From JADZAI01 sp046348585 (GTDB lineage Bacteria; Pseudomonadota; Alphaproteobacteria; Micropepsales; Micropepsaceae): a stretch of DNA of 64,000 nt. The stretch lies in assembly GCA_046348585.1 (NCBI GenBank), contig JAXMDZ010000001.1:310001-374000 (forward strand), written 5' to 3'. Made by a program: the position numbers and the translations under genes. Positions 52,793-60,532 of this stretch are shown here, piece by piece; the first letter of the stretch is position 1, and every line of letters begins with the position of its first letter. The notes under the pieces are model-generated. The model was given only the letters and a program-made list of their open reading frames with translations. It was not told the origin of the DNA and did not search any database.

Positions 52793-53758
52793 ATGTCCCG
52801 CAAGAAAATCGCCCTGATCGGCGCCGGCATGATCGGCGGCACGCTGGCCCATATCGCGGCCCGCGAGGAACTGGGCGACATCGTCCTGTTCGACATCGCC
52901 GAGGGCGTGCCCCAGGGCAAGGCGCTGGACATCGACGAGGCCTCGCCGATCTTCGGCAAGGACATCACCATCAAGGGCGCGAACGACTACGCCGCCATCG
53001 CCGGGGCCGATGTCTGCATCGTCACCGCCGGCGTGCCGCGCAAGCCCGGCATGAGCCGCGACGACCTGATCGGCATCAACCTGAAGGTGATGAAGGCGGT
53101 CGGCGAGGGCATCAAGACCCACGCCCCGAACGCCTTCGTCATCTGCGTCACCAATCCGCTCGACGCCATGGTGTGGGCGCTCCAGAAATTCTCCGGCCTG
53201 CCCAAGCACAAGGTCGTCGGCATGGCCGGCGTGCTCGACTCGGCGCGCTTCCGCTGGTTCCTCGCCGAGAAGTTCGGCATCGCGGTCGAGGACATCCACG
53301 CCTGGACGCTGGGCGGCCACGGCGACGACATGGTGCCGATGGTCCGCTACTCGACGGTCGGCGGCCTGCCGCTGCCCACCCTCGTCGCCCAGGGCAAGAT
53401 CAGCCAGGACGAGCTCGACGCCATCGTCAAGCGCACCCGCGGCGGCGGCGGCGAGATCGTCGCCCTGCTCAAGACCGGCAGCGCCTATTACGCCCCGGCC
53501 GAGAGCGCGATCCTGATGGCGCTGTCCTATCTGCACGACAAGAAGCGCGTGCTCGCCTGCGCCGCCTATCTCGACGGCCTCTACGGCCAGAAGGACATCT
53601 ATTGCGGCGTGCCGGTGGTGATCGGGGCGGGCGGCGTCGAGCAGGTCATCGAGTTCCCGATGGACGACGGCGAGACGGCGATGTTCGCCAAGTCGATCGC
53701 CGCGGTGCGCACGCTGATCGACGCCTGCATCGCCATCGAACCGAGCCTCGGCGCCTAA
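52793..53758 (+). CDS. mdh: malate dehydrogenase
   Basis: This 321-residue NAD-dependent malate dehydrogenase of the LDH-like alphaproteobacterial type catalyses the last TCA step. It has IALIGAGMIGGTLAHIAA (Rossmann), the substrate loop AGVPRKPGMSRDD, NPLDAMVW, GVLDSARFRWFLAEKFG (catalytic Asp/Arg) and the catalytic His in LGGHGDDMVPM. A GGAGAGG RBS lies just upstream. Often followed by sucCD in related genomes; here a DUF6624 gene follows 4 bp downstream instead. Confidence 0.96.
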   Translation: MSRKKIALIGAGMIGGTLAHIAAREELGDIVLFDIAEGVPQGKALDIDEASPIFGKDITIKGANDYAAIAGADVCIVTAGVPRKPGMSRDDLIGINLKVMKAVGEGIKTHAPNAFVICVTNPLDAMVWALQKFSGLPKHKVVGMAGVLDSARFRWFLAEKFGIAVEDIHAWTLGGHGDDMVPMVRYSTVGGLPLPTLVAQGKISQDELDAIVKRTRGGGGEIVALLKTGSAYYAPAESAILMALSYLHDKKRVLACAAYLDGLYGQKDIYCGVPVVIGAGGVEQVIEFPMDDGETAMFAKSIAAVRTLIDACIAIEPSLGA

Positions 53759-53762
53759 TCGG

Positions 53763-54359
53763 ATGACGGTCCCGGCCGATCTCGGGGCCGAATTGCTGCG
53801 CCGCGCGGGCGAGGATACGAACCTGCGCGGCGAACTCTCCCGCAAGGGCCGCCTGGCGCGCGACTATCATCCGCAATTGCGCGCCCTGCACGAAGCGAAC
53901 GCCGACTGGCTGAGCGCCCGGCTGGACGAGGGTTTCTGGCCTTCGCCCGGCGAGGTGTCGCCCGCCGCGATCGGCGCCTTCTGGCTGATCGTGCAACATG
54001 CGATTTCGCGCCCTGCCCTGATGCGCCGCGTGCGCGACCTCGCCGATCCGCCCGCCGACCCGCCGGCGCGCCTGCGCCTCGCGCTGCTGGTCGACCGGAT
54101 CGCCGTGCTGGAGGGCCGCCTGCAGACCTACGGCTCGCAATTGCAGTGGGACGAGGCGGGCAATCTTTCGCCCGCGCCGATCGGCGACCCCACCCATGTC
54201 GACGAGCGCCGCCTCGCCGTCGGGCTGATGCCGCTGGCCGAGGAACTGGTGCGCCAGCGCGTGCGGGCCGCCGCCGACGGCGACACGCCGCCACGCCGCT
54301 ATGCCGACTATGTCGCGGCGCGCGAGGCCTTCGCGGCCGAGGCCGGCTGGCGCGGCTGA
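53763..54359 (+). CDS. DUF6624-like protein
   Basis: This 198-residue protein is rich in Ala and Arg. The segments EANADWLSARLDEGFWPSPG, AIGAFWLIVQHAISRPALMR, LALLVDRIAVLEGRLQTYGS and RLAVGLMPLAEELVRQRV fit the DUF6624 pattern (tryptophan/proline motif, then DRI, then QxYGSQ). No signal or TM. Function is unknown. It starts 4 bp after mdh and is probably read from the same transcript. Confidence 0.6.
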   Translation: MTVPADLGAELLRRAGEDTNLRGELSRKGRLARDYHPQLRALHEANADWLSARLDEGFWPSPGEVSPAAIGAFWLIVQHAISRPALMRRVRDLADPPADPPARLRLALLVDRIAVLEGRLQTYGSQLQWDEAGNLSPAPIGDPTHVDERRLAVGLMPLAEELVRQRVRAAADGDTPPRRYADYVAAREAFAAEAGWRG

Positions 54360-54450
54360 TCCCCGGCCGCCCGCGCCCCGCAAGGGCCTGTCGCCGCGGC
54401 GTCACAGGCGCGTCGTATAGGCGGGCGGGGATTTGCCGAGGGGGTGCTGC

Positions 54451-55590
54451 ATGACCGGGATCGATCGCCGCCGCTTTCTGGCGGGTTTCGCGGGCGCAGG
54501 GGCGCTGGCGCTTGCCGGTTGCGCCGCGCCGCGCGCGGGCGCGGCCGGGGCGGATATCTTTCCGACCGCCGCCGGGCCGATGCCCCTGCCCGCCGCGCCG
54601 GTCCTCGATCCCGAACTGCGGCTCGCCCGCATCGGCATCGGCTCGTGCTTTCACCAGAACCGTCACGGCAAGCTGCTCGGCACCGCGATCCGTTCGCGTC
54701 CCGACCTCTTCCTGATGATGGGCGACAACGTCTATGGCGACACCGAGAGCCCGAACGTCGACGAGCTGGTCGGCGCCTATGCCGGGGCGCTGGCGCGGCC
54801 CGACTATGCCGCCTTCCGCGCCGCCATGCCGATCGCCGCGACCTGGGACGATCACGATTACGGGCTGAACGATGCGGGCGTCGAATACGCCTACAAGGCG
54901 GCGACGACGCCGCTGTTCTTCGACTTCTGGGGCGTGCCGGCGGACAGCCCGCGGCGGCGCACGGGCGGCATCTACGACGCCTTCATCACCGGCCCGCAAG
55001 GCGCGCGGGTGCAGACCATCCTGCTCGACACGCGCAGCTTCCGCAGCCCCTTCAAGGCGACCGACGAAAAGGGCGCGCCCTGGAAGGAGCGCTATGTCGC
55101 CGATTCCGATCCGCAGAAGACGGTGCTGGGCGAGACGCAGTGGGCCTGGCTTGAGGAACAGCTCGCCAAGCCCGCCGCGCTGCGCATCCTCGTCTCGTCC
55201 TATCAGCTGGTGGCCGAGGGCCATGGCTGGGAGAAATGGGGCAATTTCCCGCTGGAGCGGCAGCGCCTCTACGACCTCGTCGCGCGGACCCGCGCCGCCG
55301 GCCTCATCGTCGTCTCGGGCGACCGCCACCGGGCCGGGGTCTATCGCGAGACCAAGGGAACGCCCTATCCGATCTACGAATTGACCTCCTCCGCCTTCAA
55401 CATGTCGTCGGGCTGGCCCGATCCCGGCGAGGAACCGGGGCCGAACCGGATCGGCCCCACCTATCGCGATGACAATGTCGGCATGGTCGCGCTCGACTGG
55501 GACAAGCGCCGGATCGGCTTCTATATTCTGGGCGAGGACGACAGCACCGTGCTCAGCCACGGCTTTTCGATGGACGAATTGAAGGCATGA
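54451..55590 (+). CDS. PhoD-like alkaline phosphatase family lipoprotein
   Basis: This 379-residue metallophosphatase of the PhoD family has a twin-arginine leader and a lipobox (RRRFLAGFAGAGALALAGC), suggesting a Tat-exported lipoprotein. Core motifs are IGIGSCFHQN, LMMGDNVYGDTE (metal ligands), ATWDDHDYGLNDAG and VVSGDRHRAGVY. Known relatives are Fe/Ca phosphodiesterases. ATG 54451 has GAGGGGG upstream. Its stop overlaps the GNAT gene start (ATGA). Confidence 0.9.
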   Translation: MTGIDRRRFLAGFAGAGALALAGCAAPRAGAAGADIFPTAAGPMPLPAAPVLDPELRLARIGIGSCFHQNRHGKLLGTAIRSRPDLFLMMGDNVYGDTESPNVDELVGAYAGALARPDYAAFRAAMPIAATWDDHDYGLNDAGVEYAYKAATTPLFFDFWGVPADSPRRRTGGIYDAFITGPQGARVQTILLDTRSFRSPFKATDEKGAPWKERYVADSDPQKTVLGETQWAWLEEQLAKPAALRILVSSYQLVAEGHGWEKWGNFPLERQRLYDLVARTRAAGLIVVSGDRHRAGVYRETKGTPYPIYELTSSAFNMSSGWPDPGEEPGPNRIGPTYRDDNVGMVALDWDKRRIGFYILGEDDSTVLSHGFSMDELKA

Positions 55591-56153
55591 CGGACGGACT
55601 GCGGCGCGCCTGTGCGCCGCTGGAGATTCCGGTTCTGGAGACCGCGCGGCTGATCCTGCGCGGCTATCGCGCCGAGGATGCGCCTGCCGTCGCGGCGCTG
55701 CAGGGCGACGCCGAAGTGCAGCGCCATATGGGCGGCCGCACCGACACGTCGCTGCGCGGCGCCTACGCCAAGATGCTGAACCACACCGCGCTCTGGCATT
55801 TTCGCGGCTTCGGCAAATGGGGCATCGAGGAGAAAGCGAGCGGGAACCTGATCGGGCGCGCCGGTTTCCTCGACTACCCTTACGAATGGCCGGGTCTGGA
55901 ACTGGGCTGGACGCTGCTGCCCGCCTTCTGGGGCAAGGGTTACGCCAGCGAGGCCGGGCGCGCGGCGCTCGACTGGGGCTTCGAGACGTTGGGCGCGGAT
56001 CGCGTGCTCAGCATGATCCAGCCCGCCAATGCCGCCTCGATCAACGTGGCGCGCAAGCTTGGCATGACCTATTGGCGGCTGTGGGACGACGAGGACGGCC
56101 CGCAGCAGCTCTGGTCGCTGACCCGCGACACCTGGGCGGCGTCGCGGCCCTAG
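55587..56153 (+). CDS. GNAT family N-acetyltransferase (RimJ/RimL type)
   Basis: This 188-residue GNAT of the Acetyltransf_3 type begins with LETARLILRGYRAEDAPAV and continues GRAGFLDYPYEWPGLELGW. The acetyl-CoA loop is FWGKGYASEAGRAALDWGF, followed by IQPANAASINVARKLGM. It probably acetylates an amino group on a small molecule or protein N-terminus. It overlaps the phosphatase gene by ATGA and converges with the mesaconyl-CoA hydratase gene, overlapping its end by 4 bp. Confidence 0.9.
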   Translation: MTDGLRRACAPLEIPVLETARLILRGYRAEDAPAVAALQGDAEVQRHMGGRTDTSLRGAYAKMLNHTALWHFRGFGKWGIEEKASGNLIGRAGFLDYPYEWPGLELGWTLLPAFWGKGYASEAGRAALDWGFETLGADRVLSMIQPANAASINVARKLGMTYWRLWDDEDGPQQLWSLTRDTWAASRP

Positions 56154-57205
56154 GCCCGGCGCGGCATCGCCGCCCAATAGTCGAGATCGAGGATGATGTC
56201 GGACGGGTATTCGCCCTTCTCGTTGCGGTCCGGGAAGTCCGAACACGGACGATCCTTCGCGGCCAGAAGGCGCAGCCGCAGCGCGCCGATATCGGTGCGG
56301 CCGGGCAGGTCCGCCTTCTCCAGCACTTCCGACCAGGCATAGACGGTGAGGCCCGCGAAGAGCGGGTTTACATGCCGCCCGGCATTGATCGCCAGAATCT
56401 GCACGGCGTTGGCGAGGCCGTTGAACGAGAGCGCGCGGGCGAGGCTGATGACGTGCCCGCCATAGATGAGGCGGCGGCCGAAGCGGCCCTGGCCTTCGGC
56501 GTGCTGGTTGAAATGCACCTTGGCGGTGTTCTGGTAGAGGCGGGTGGCGAGCATGTGGTCGCTTTCCTCCACCGTCACGCCGTCCACATGGTCGATCTTC
56601 TCGCCGGGCGCATAATCGTCCCACAGGAAGGGTGAGCCGGCGAGCATCGCGTCGTAACGCTCGAACGAGACGCCGGGGGGAAGGACCAGCGCCTCGGGCG
56701 CGACCGCGGCCGGGAGCTTCGGCACGCTCTGGCCCGCCACCTCGGCGTCGGGGTGGCGCTTGCGCACCATCACCCAGCGCACATAGGAGAGCACCGTATC
56801 GCCGGCCTGGTTGAGGCCGGTGGTGCGGACATAGACGACCCCGGTCTGGCGGTTTGAATTCTCCTTCAGCCCGATCACCTCGCTGACCGCGCTGATCGTG
56901 TCGCGCGGGAAGACGGGCTTGAGGAAGCGGCAATCGGCGTAGCCGAGATTGGCGACCGCGTTCAGCGAGATGTCGGGCACGGTCTTGCCGAAGACCATGT
57001 GGAAGGCGAGCAGTTCGTCCACCGGCGAGCGCGGATAACCCAGCACGCGGGCGACTTCATCCGACGAGGAGACGGCGAAGCGGCCGCCATAGACCGCATT
57101 GTAGAGCGCCACGTCGCCGCCGGTCAGCGTGCGCGGCGTCGCGTGGCGCAGCATCTGGCCGACCGAGAAATCCTCGAAGAAATTGCCGCCGAACGACTTC
57201 GCCAC
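56150..57205 (-). CDS. mesaconyl-CoA hydratase (beta-methylmalyl-CoA dehydratase), MaoC family
   Basis: This 351-residue double-MaoC protein interconverts mesaconyl-C1-CoA and beta-methylmalyl-CoA in the ethylmalonyl-CoA pathway of acetate and C1 assimilation. Recognition rests on GNFFEDFSVGQMLRHATPRT, FGKTVPDISLNAVANLGYAD, EVIGLKENSNRQTGVVYVRT and a second hot-dog domain near FGRRLIYGGHVISLARAL. The GTG at 57205 is chosen: GGAGG lies 5 bp upstream and it begins AKSFGGNFF; an in-frame TTG at 57223 would place the RBS inside the gene. A CitE-like lyase, the logical next enzyme type, lies 1.5 kb away. Confidence 0.88.
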   Translation of the reverse strand: MAKSFGGNFFEDFSVGQMLRHATPRTLTGGDVALYNAVYGGRFAVSSSDEVARVLGYPRSPVDELLAFHMVFGKTVPDISLNAVANLGYADCRFLKPVFPRDTISAVSEVIGLKENSNRQTGVVYVRTTGLNQAGDTVLSYVRWVMVRKRHPDAEVAGQSVPKLPAAVAPEALVLPPGVSFERYDAMLAGSPFLWDDYAPGEKIDHVDGVTVEESDHMLATRLYQNTAKVHFNQHAEGQGRFGRRLIYGGHVISLARALSFNGLANAVQILAINAGRHVNPLFAGLTVYAWSEVLEKADLPGRTDIGALRLRLLAAKDRPCSDFPDRNEKGEYPSDIILDLDYWAAMPRRA

Positions 57206-57277
57206 AGGAGCCTCCAAAAGCAAACGGCGCGAGCCTTACCAGCCCGCGCCGCGCCGTCAAAGACCCGTGGATCGCGA

Positions 57278-57955
57278 TCAGCCGCCGCCGGCCGCGATCG
57301 CCTTGCGCTTTTCGGCGATGTAGTCGAGGCCTTCCTTGGCGCCCTTGTGGCCGGGCTCAAGCTCAAGAACCTTCTTGTAGCATTCCTCGGCCTTGTCGAG
57401 CTGGCCGAGATCCTCATAGGCGCGGCCGAGCGTCTGCCAGGCGTCGACATATTCGGGCTTCAGCTTGACCGCCGTGCGGCAATCCTCGCGCGCGCCGGCA
57501 TTGTCGCCCGCCCAGGACTTCGACACGCAGCGCGAATAGACGTATTCGGCGTTGTCGGGGACGAGCTTGACGGCCTTGTCGTAGGACTTGATCGCCTGCT
57601 TGTATTTTTCCTGCGCCTGGTAGGCCATGCCGCCTTCGAAGAAGGCCGGGGCGAGATCGGGCTTCATCTCGGTCGCCTTGTCGAAATCGGCGAGCGCTTC
57701 GACGAACTTCTCAAGCCGGCGATAGGCCTGGCCGCGATAGAAATAGGGGTAGGGCTGCCAGTCCTTGGGGAGCTTTCCCGCCTCGATCACCCCGGTCATG
57801 ATGGTGATCGTCTCTTCGTTCTTCTTATCGTTGGCCGCCGCCTGGCCGCGCTTGAACTCTTCGATCGCGGCCGCTTCGGACGCCGTCTGCGCGACGGCCG
57901 GAGCGGCGAAGGCGGTGAACGCGGCCAGAGCCGCGGCGAACAGGGCAAGACGCAT
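57278..57955 (-). CDS. exported tetratricopeptide repeat protein
   Basis: This 225-residue protein has a Sec signal peptide (ending APAVAQ, about residue 23) followed by three to four TPRs: YPYFYRGQAYRRLEKFVEAL, APAFFEGGMAYQAQEKYKQA, VDAWQTLGRAYEDLGQLDKA. Periplasmic scaffolding is likely; partners are unknown. A second exported TPR protein lies upstream on the same strand, separated by 110 bp containing a CGTTGAC/GTCAACG hairpin. Confidence 0.85.
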   Translation of the reverse strand: MRLALFAAALAAFTAFAAPAVAQTASEAAAIEEFKRGQAAANDKKNEETITIMTGVIEAGKLPKDWQPYPYFYRGQAYRRLEKFVEALADFDKATEMKPDLAPAFFEGGMAYQAQEKYKQAIKSYDKAVKLVPDNAEYVYSRCVSKSWAGDNAGAREDCRTAVKLKPEYVDAWQTLGRAYEDLGQLDKAEECYKKVLELEPGHKGAKEGLDYIAEKRKAIAAGGG

Positions 57956-58035
57956 CGTCGAGGGGTTCCTTCAGTCTAACGCTTGGGAAGCTTGGTGCGG
58001 CAAGATGGCGGCAATACGGCGCGAACTCTACGGGG

Positions 58036-58054
58036 CGTTGACCTTGAGTCAACG
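58036..58054. repeat. 7-5-7 inverted repeat between TPR genes
   Basis: CGTTGAC-cttga-GTCAACG is a perfect dyad 80-100 bp upstream of the downstream TPR gene and just after the upstream one. It has no U-tract on the minus strand, so it fits an operator better than a terminator. Confidence 0.4.
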
Positions 58055-58065
58055 TATCGTGATTG

Positions 58066-58701
58066 TCACTTGGTCCGTTCGATGCCCTGCTTGGCGGCCT
58101 CGGAGGCGGGATCGAGCGCGAGAAGCTTCTTCCACATCCGGTTGGCGCTCGCCTTGTCGCCGGCCGCCTCGTAGGACTGCGCGGAGGCCTGGGTCATCTC
58201 GGCGTTCTGCGGGTCGAACTTCTCGACCGCCGCCTCGCAGGCCGGACCTGCCTCGGCGTCGAGATCGCCGTTGAAGGCGACCGCGCACAGGAACGTGGCG
58301 TAGGACGGCTCCTGCGGGGCCAGCGCGACGGCCTGCTTCACGTCGGCGACGGCGAGCTCGTACTGCTTGCCTTCGGCGTAGCAATTGCCGCGCTGGGCAT
58401 AGACCTGCGGGTCGTCCTGCTTGAGTTCGATCGCCTTGGTGAAGTCGGGAATGGCGTTCGGGCACTGCTTGAGCATGCCGTAGGCGGCGCCGCGCGAGAA
58501 GTAGCCGATATAGATATTGTCGCCCTTCAGCTTGCCGGAATCGATCGCCTGGGTGAGCAGCGGCAGTGCGCCGGCCACGTCGCCGCCCTGAAGCGCGGTG
58601 ATGCCGGCGTTCAGAAGCTCGACCGCCTCGCGTTCGCTCATCGCCGCGGCAGGCGCGGTCAGCATCAGGGCGACGGTGAGGGCTGTAAGGGTCCTGCGCA
58701 T
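58066..58701 (-). CDS. exported tetratricopeptide repeat protein
   Basis: This 211-residue protein has a signal peptide (MRRTLTALTVALMLTAPAAA) and TPR-like repeats (AVELLNAGITALQGGDVAGA, IGYFSRGAAYGMLKQCPNAI, PQVYAQRGNCYAEGKQYELA, MTQASAQSYEAAGDKASANR). It is paired with a second exported TPR protein downstream. Four cysteines in the mature part (QCPNA, GNCYAE, FLCAVA, ACEAAV) may form disulfides. Function is unknown. Confidence 0.82.
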   Translation of the reverse strand: MRRTLTALTVALMLTAPAAAMSEREAVELLNAGITALQGGDVAGALPLLTQAIDSGKLKGDNIYIGYFSRGAAYGMLKQCPNAIPDFTKAIELKQDDPQVYAQRGNCYAEGKQYELAVADVKQAVALAPQEPSYATFLCAVAFNGDLDAEAGPACEAAVEKFDPQNAEMTQASAQSYEAAGDKASANRMWKKLLALDPASEAAKQGIERTK

Positions 58702-58754
58702 TGTTCCTCGTCCTCTTCTTGGGCAGTCTTCTTGGTTGATCGGGCGATAGAGCT

Positions 58755-59630
58755 TCAGGCGGCGCGCGCGGCGATCGCGTCGCTCATCGCGACCACCTTC
58801 GCGGCGATCTCGGCATGGAGCCGTTCGACCATGCGTCCGTCGAGCGAGATCGCGCCCTTGGCGCGATTCTCGGGCAGGTCGAAGGCGGCGATGATCTTGC
58901 GGGCGTCGGCGACTTCGCTCTCGGACGGGGCGAAGGCGGCGTTGCAGGGCTCGACCTGGCTCGGATGGATGAGCGTCTTGCCGTCGAAGCCGAGCGCCCG
59001 GCCCTGGGCGCAGGCGGCGGCGAAGCCTTCGGCGTTCTGGATGTCGTTATAGACGCCGTCGAGGGCGGCGAGGCCGTTGGCGCGGGCGGCGGCGAGCAGC
59101 AGCGCCAGATAGGGCAGCAGGCCCTCGCGGCCGGGCGTGTGCAGGCCGCCGAATTCCTTCACCAGATCGTTGGTGCCCGCCACGATGCAGGCGAGCCGGC
59201 CGCCCGCCCCGCCGATGGTCGCGGCGTTGAGCACCGCGCGCGGCGTTTCGAACATGATCCACAGCGCGACCTCGGGGGCCGCCCCGGCCTCGTCGAGCGC
59301 CGCGCTGAGGGCGCGCGCCTCCTCGGCGCTGTCGACCTTGGGCACCAGCACCGCGTCCGGCTTGGCCGCCGCGAGGGCTTTCAGGTCGTCGCGGCCCCAG
59401 GGCGTGGAAAGGCCGTTGATCCGCACCACGATCTCGCGATGGCCGAAGCCGCGCGCCGCGACCGCTTCGGCGACCTGGCGGCGGGCGATTTCCTTGGCGT
59501 CGGGCGCGACCGCGTCCTCAAGATCGAGGATCAGCGCGTCGGCGGGAAGGGTGCGGGCCTTGTCGAGCGCGCGGGCGTTCGATCCGGGCATGTAGAGGGC
59601 GCTGCGGCGCGGCTTCAAGATCGCAGACAT
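58755..59630 (-). CDS. CitE-like CoA ester lyase (HpcH/HpaI aldolase family)
   Basis: This 291-residue TIM-barrel lyase/thioesterase of the citrate lyase beta-chain family has RRSALYMPGSNARALDKA, LILDLEDAVAPDAKE (metal/CoA Asp-Glu), IVVRINGLSTPWGRDDLKAL, ALWIMFETPRAVLNA (metal-binding Glu) and GKTLIHPSQVEPCN. It is shorter than malyl-CoA lyase Mcl1 and more like CitE or (3S)-malyl-CoA thioesterase. Nearness to mesaconyl-CoA hydratase suggests a role with malyl- or methylmalyl-CoA, but this is inference. Confidence 0.85.
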   Translation of the reverse strand: MSAILKPRRSALYMPGSNARALDKARTLPADALILDLEDAVAPDAKEIARRQVAEAVAARGFGHREIVVRINGLSTPWGRDDLKALAAAKPDAVLVPKVDSAEEARALSAALDEAGAAPEVALWIMFETPRAVLNAATIGGAGGRLACIVAGTNDLVKEFGGLHTPGREGLLPYLALLLAAARANGLAALDGVYNDIQNAEGFAAACAQGRALGFDGKTLIHPSQVEPCNAAFAPSESEVADARKIIAAFDLPENRAKGAISLDGRMVERLHAEIAAKVVAMSDAIAARAA

Positions 59631-59695
59631 GTCGGTTCCGTGAATGGCGGCGGCGGACCCTACAAAAGGGCCGGGCCGCGTGCAAATGTCGGCGC

Positions 59696-60529
59696 ATGAC
59701 CCTGCCCCGCCCGCCCCGCGTCCTCTCCATCCAGTCGGAGGTCGCGGCCGGCCATGTCGGCAACGGGGCGGCGCGCTTCGCCCTGCAGCGCCTGGGGGTC
59801 GACGTGGTGGCGCTGCCGACCGTGCTCTTCTCCAACCACCCCGGCCATGGCGGCTTCGCCGGGCGCGCGGTGCCCGTGGCGGACCTGGAGGCGCTGCTGG
59901 AAGGACTGACGGCGCGCGGGTTCCTGGACGGGATCGATGCGGTGCTGTCGGGCTATCTGGGCGAGGCCGCCCAAGCCGAATGCGTGCGCGAGGCGGTGCG
60001 GACGGTGAAGCGGCGCAATCCCGGCGCGCTCTACCTGCTCGATCCGGTGTTCGGCGACGAGGGCGGCGCCTATGCCCGGCCCGGCGTCGCGGAGGCGATG
60101 GCCCGCCATCTGCTGCCGCTCGCCGACATCGTCGCCCCCAACCGCTTCGAGCTGGCGAGCCTTTCCAGCCGCCGCATCGAGAGCGCGGCGGACGCGGCGG
60201 CGGCGGCGCGGGCGCTCGGCCGGCCGCTGGTGCTGGCGACCTCGGTGCCCTGCGCCGGCGGGGCGATCGGCACGGCGGCGGTGACGGCGGCGGAGGCCTT
60301 TCTCGCCAGCGCCCCGCGCGCGCCCCACGCGCCTTCCGGGACCGGCGATCTGCTGGCGGCGCTGTTCCTCGGCTGGCGGCTGAAGGGCGCGGCGGTCGAA
60401 GAGGCGCTCGGCCGGGCGGCCGGGGCGGTGACGGACCTCATCGCTCTCAGCGGGGACGCCAAGGACCTCGCCCTGGTCGCCGGGCAGGACCGGCTGAGCG
60501 AGGCCCGGCTGAACGTCCGCCCGCTCTGA
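59696..60529 (+). CDS. pdxY: pyridoxal kinase
   Basis: This 277-residue ribokinase-like kinase phosphorylates pyridoxal to PLP in the B6 salvage pathway. Family motifs are RVLSIQSEVAAGHVGNGAAR, FALQRLGVDVVALPTVLFSN (substrate pocket), YLLDPVFGDEGGAY, IVAPNRFELASL and the catalytic anion hole APSGTGDLLAALFLG. It diverges from the CitE-like gene and converges with the Amt fusion 3 bp later. The choice between the pdxY and pdxK names is uncertain. Confidence 0.88.
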   Translation: MTLPRPPRVLSIQSEVAAGHVGNGAARFALQRLGVDVVALPTVLFSNHPGHGGFAGRAVPVADLEALLEGLTARGFLDGIDAVLSGYLGEAAQAECVREAVRTVKRRNPGALYLLDPVFGDEGGAYARPGVAEAMARHLLPLADIVAPNRFELASLSSRRIESAADAAAAARALGRPLVLATSVPCAGGAIGTAAVTAAEAFLASAPRAPHAPSGTGDLLAALFLGWRLKGAAVEEALGRAAGAVTDLIALSGDAKDLALVAGQDRLSEARLNVRPL

Positions 60530-60532
60530 GCC

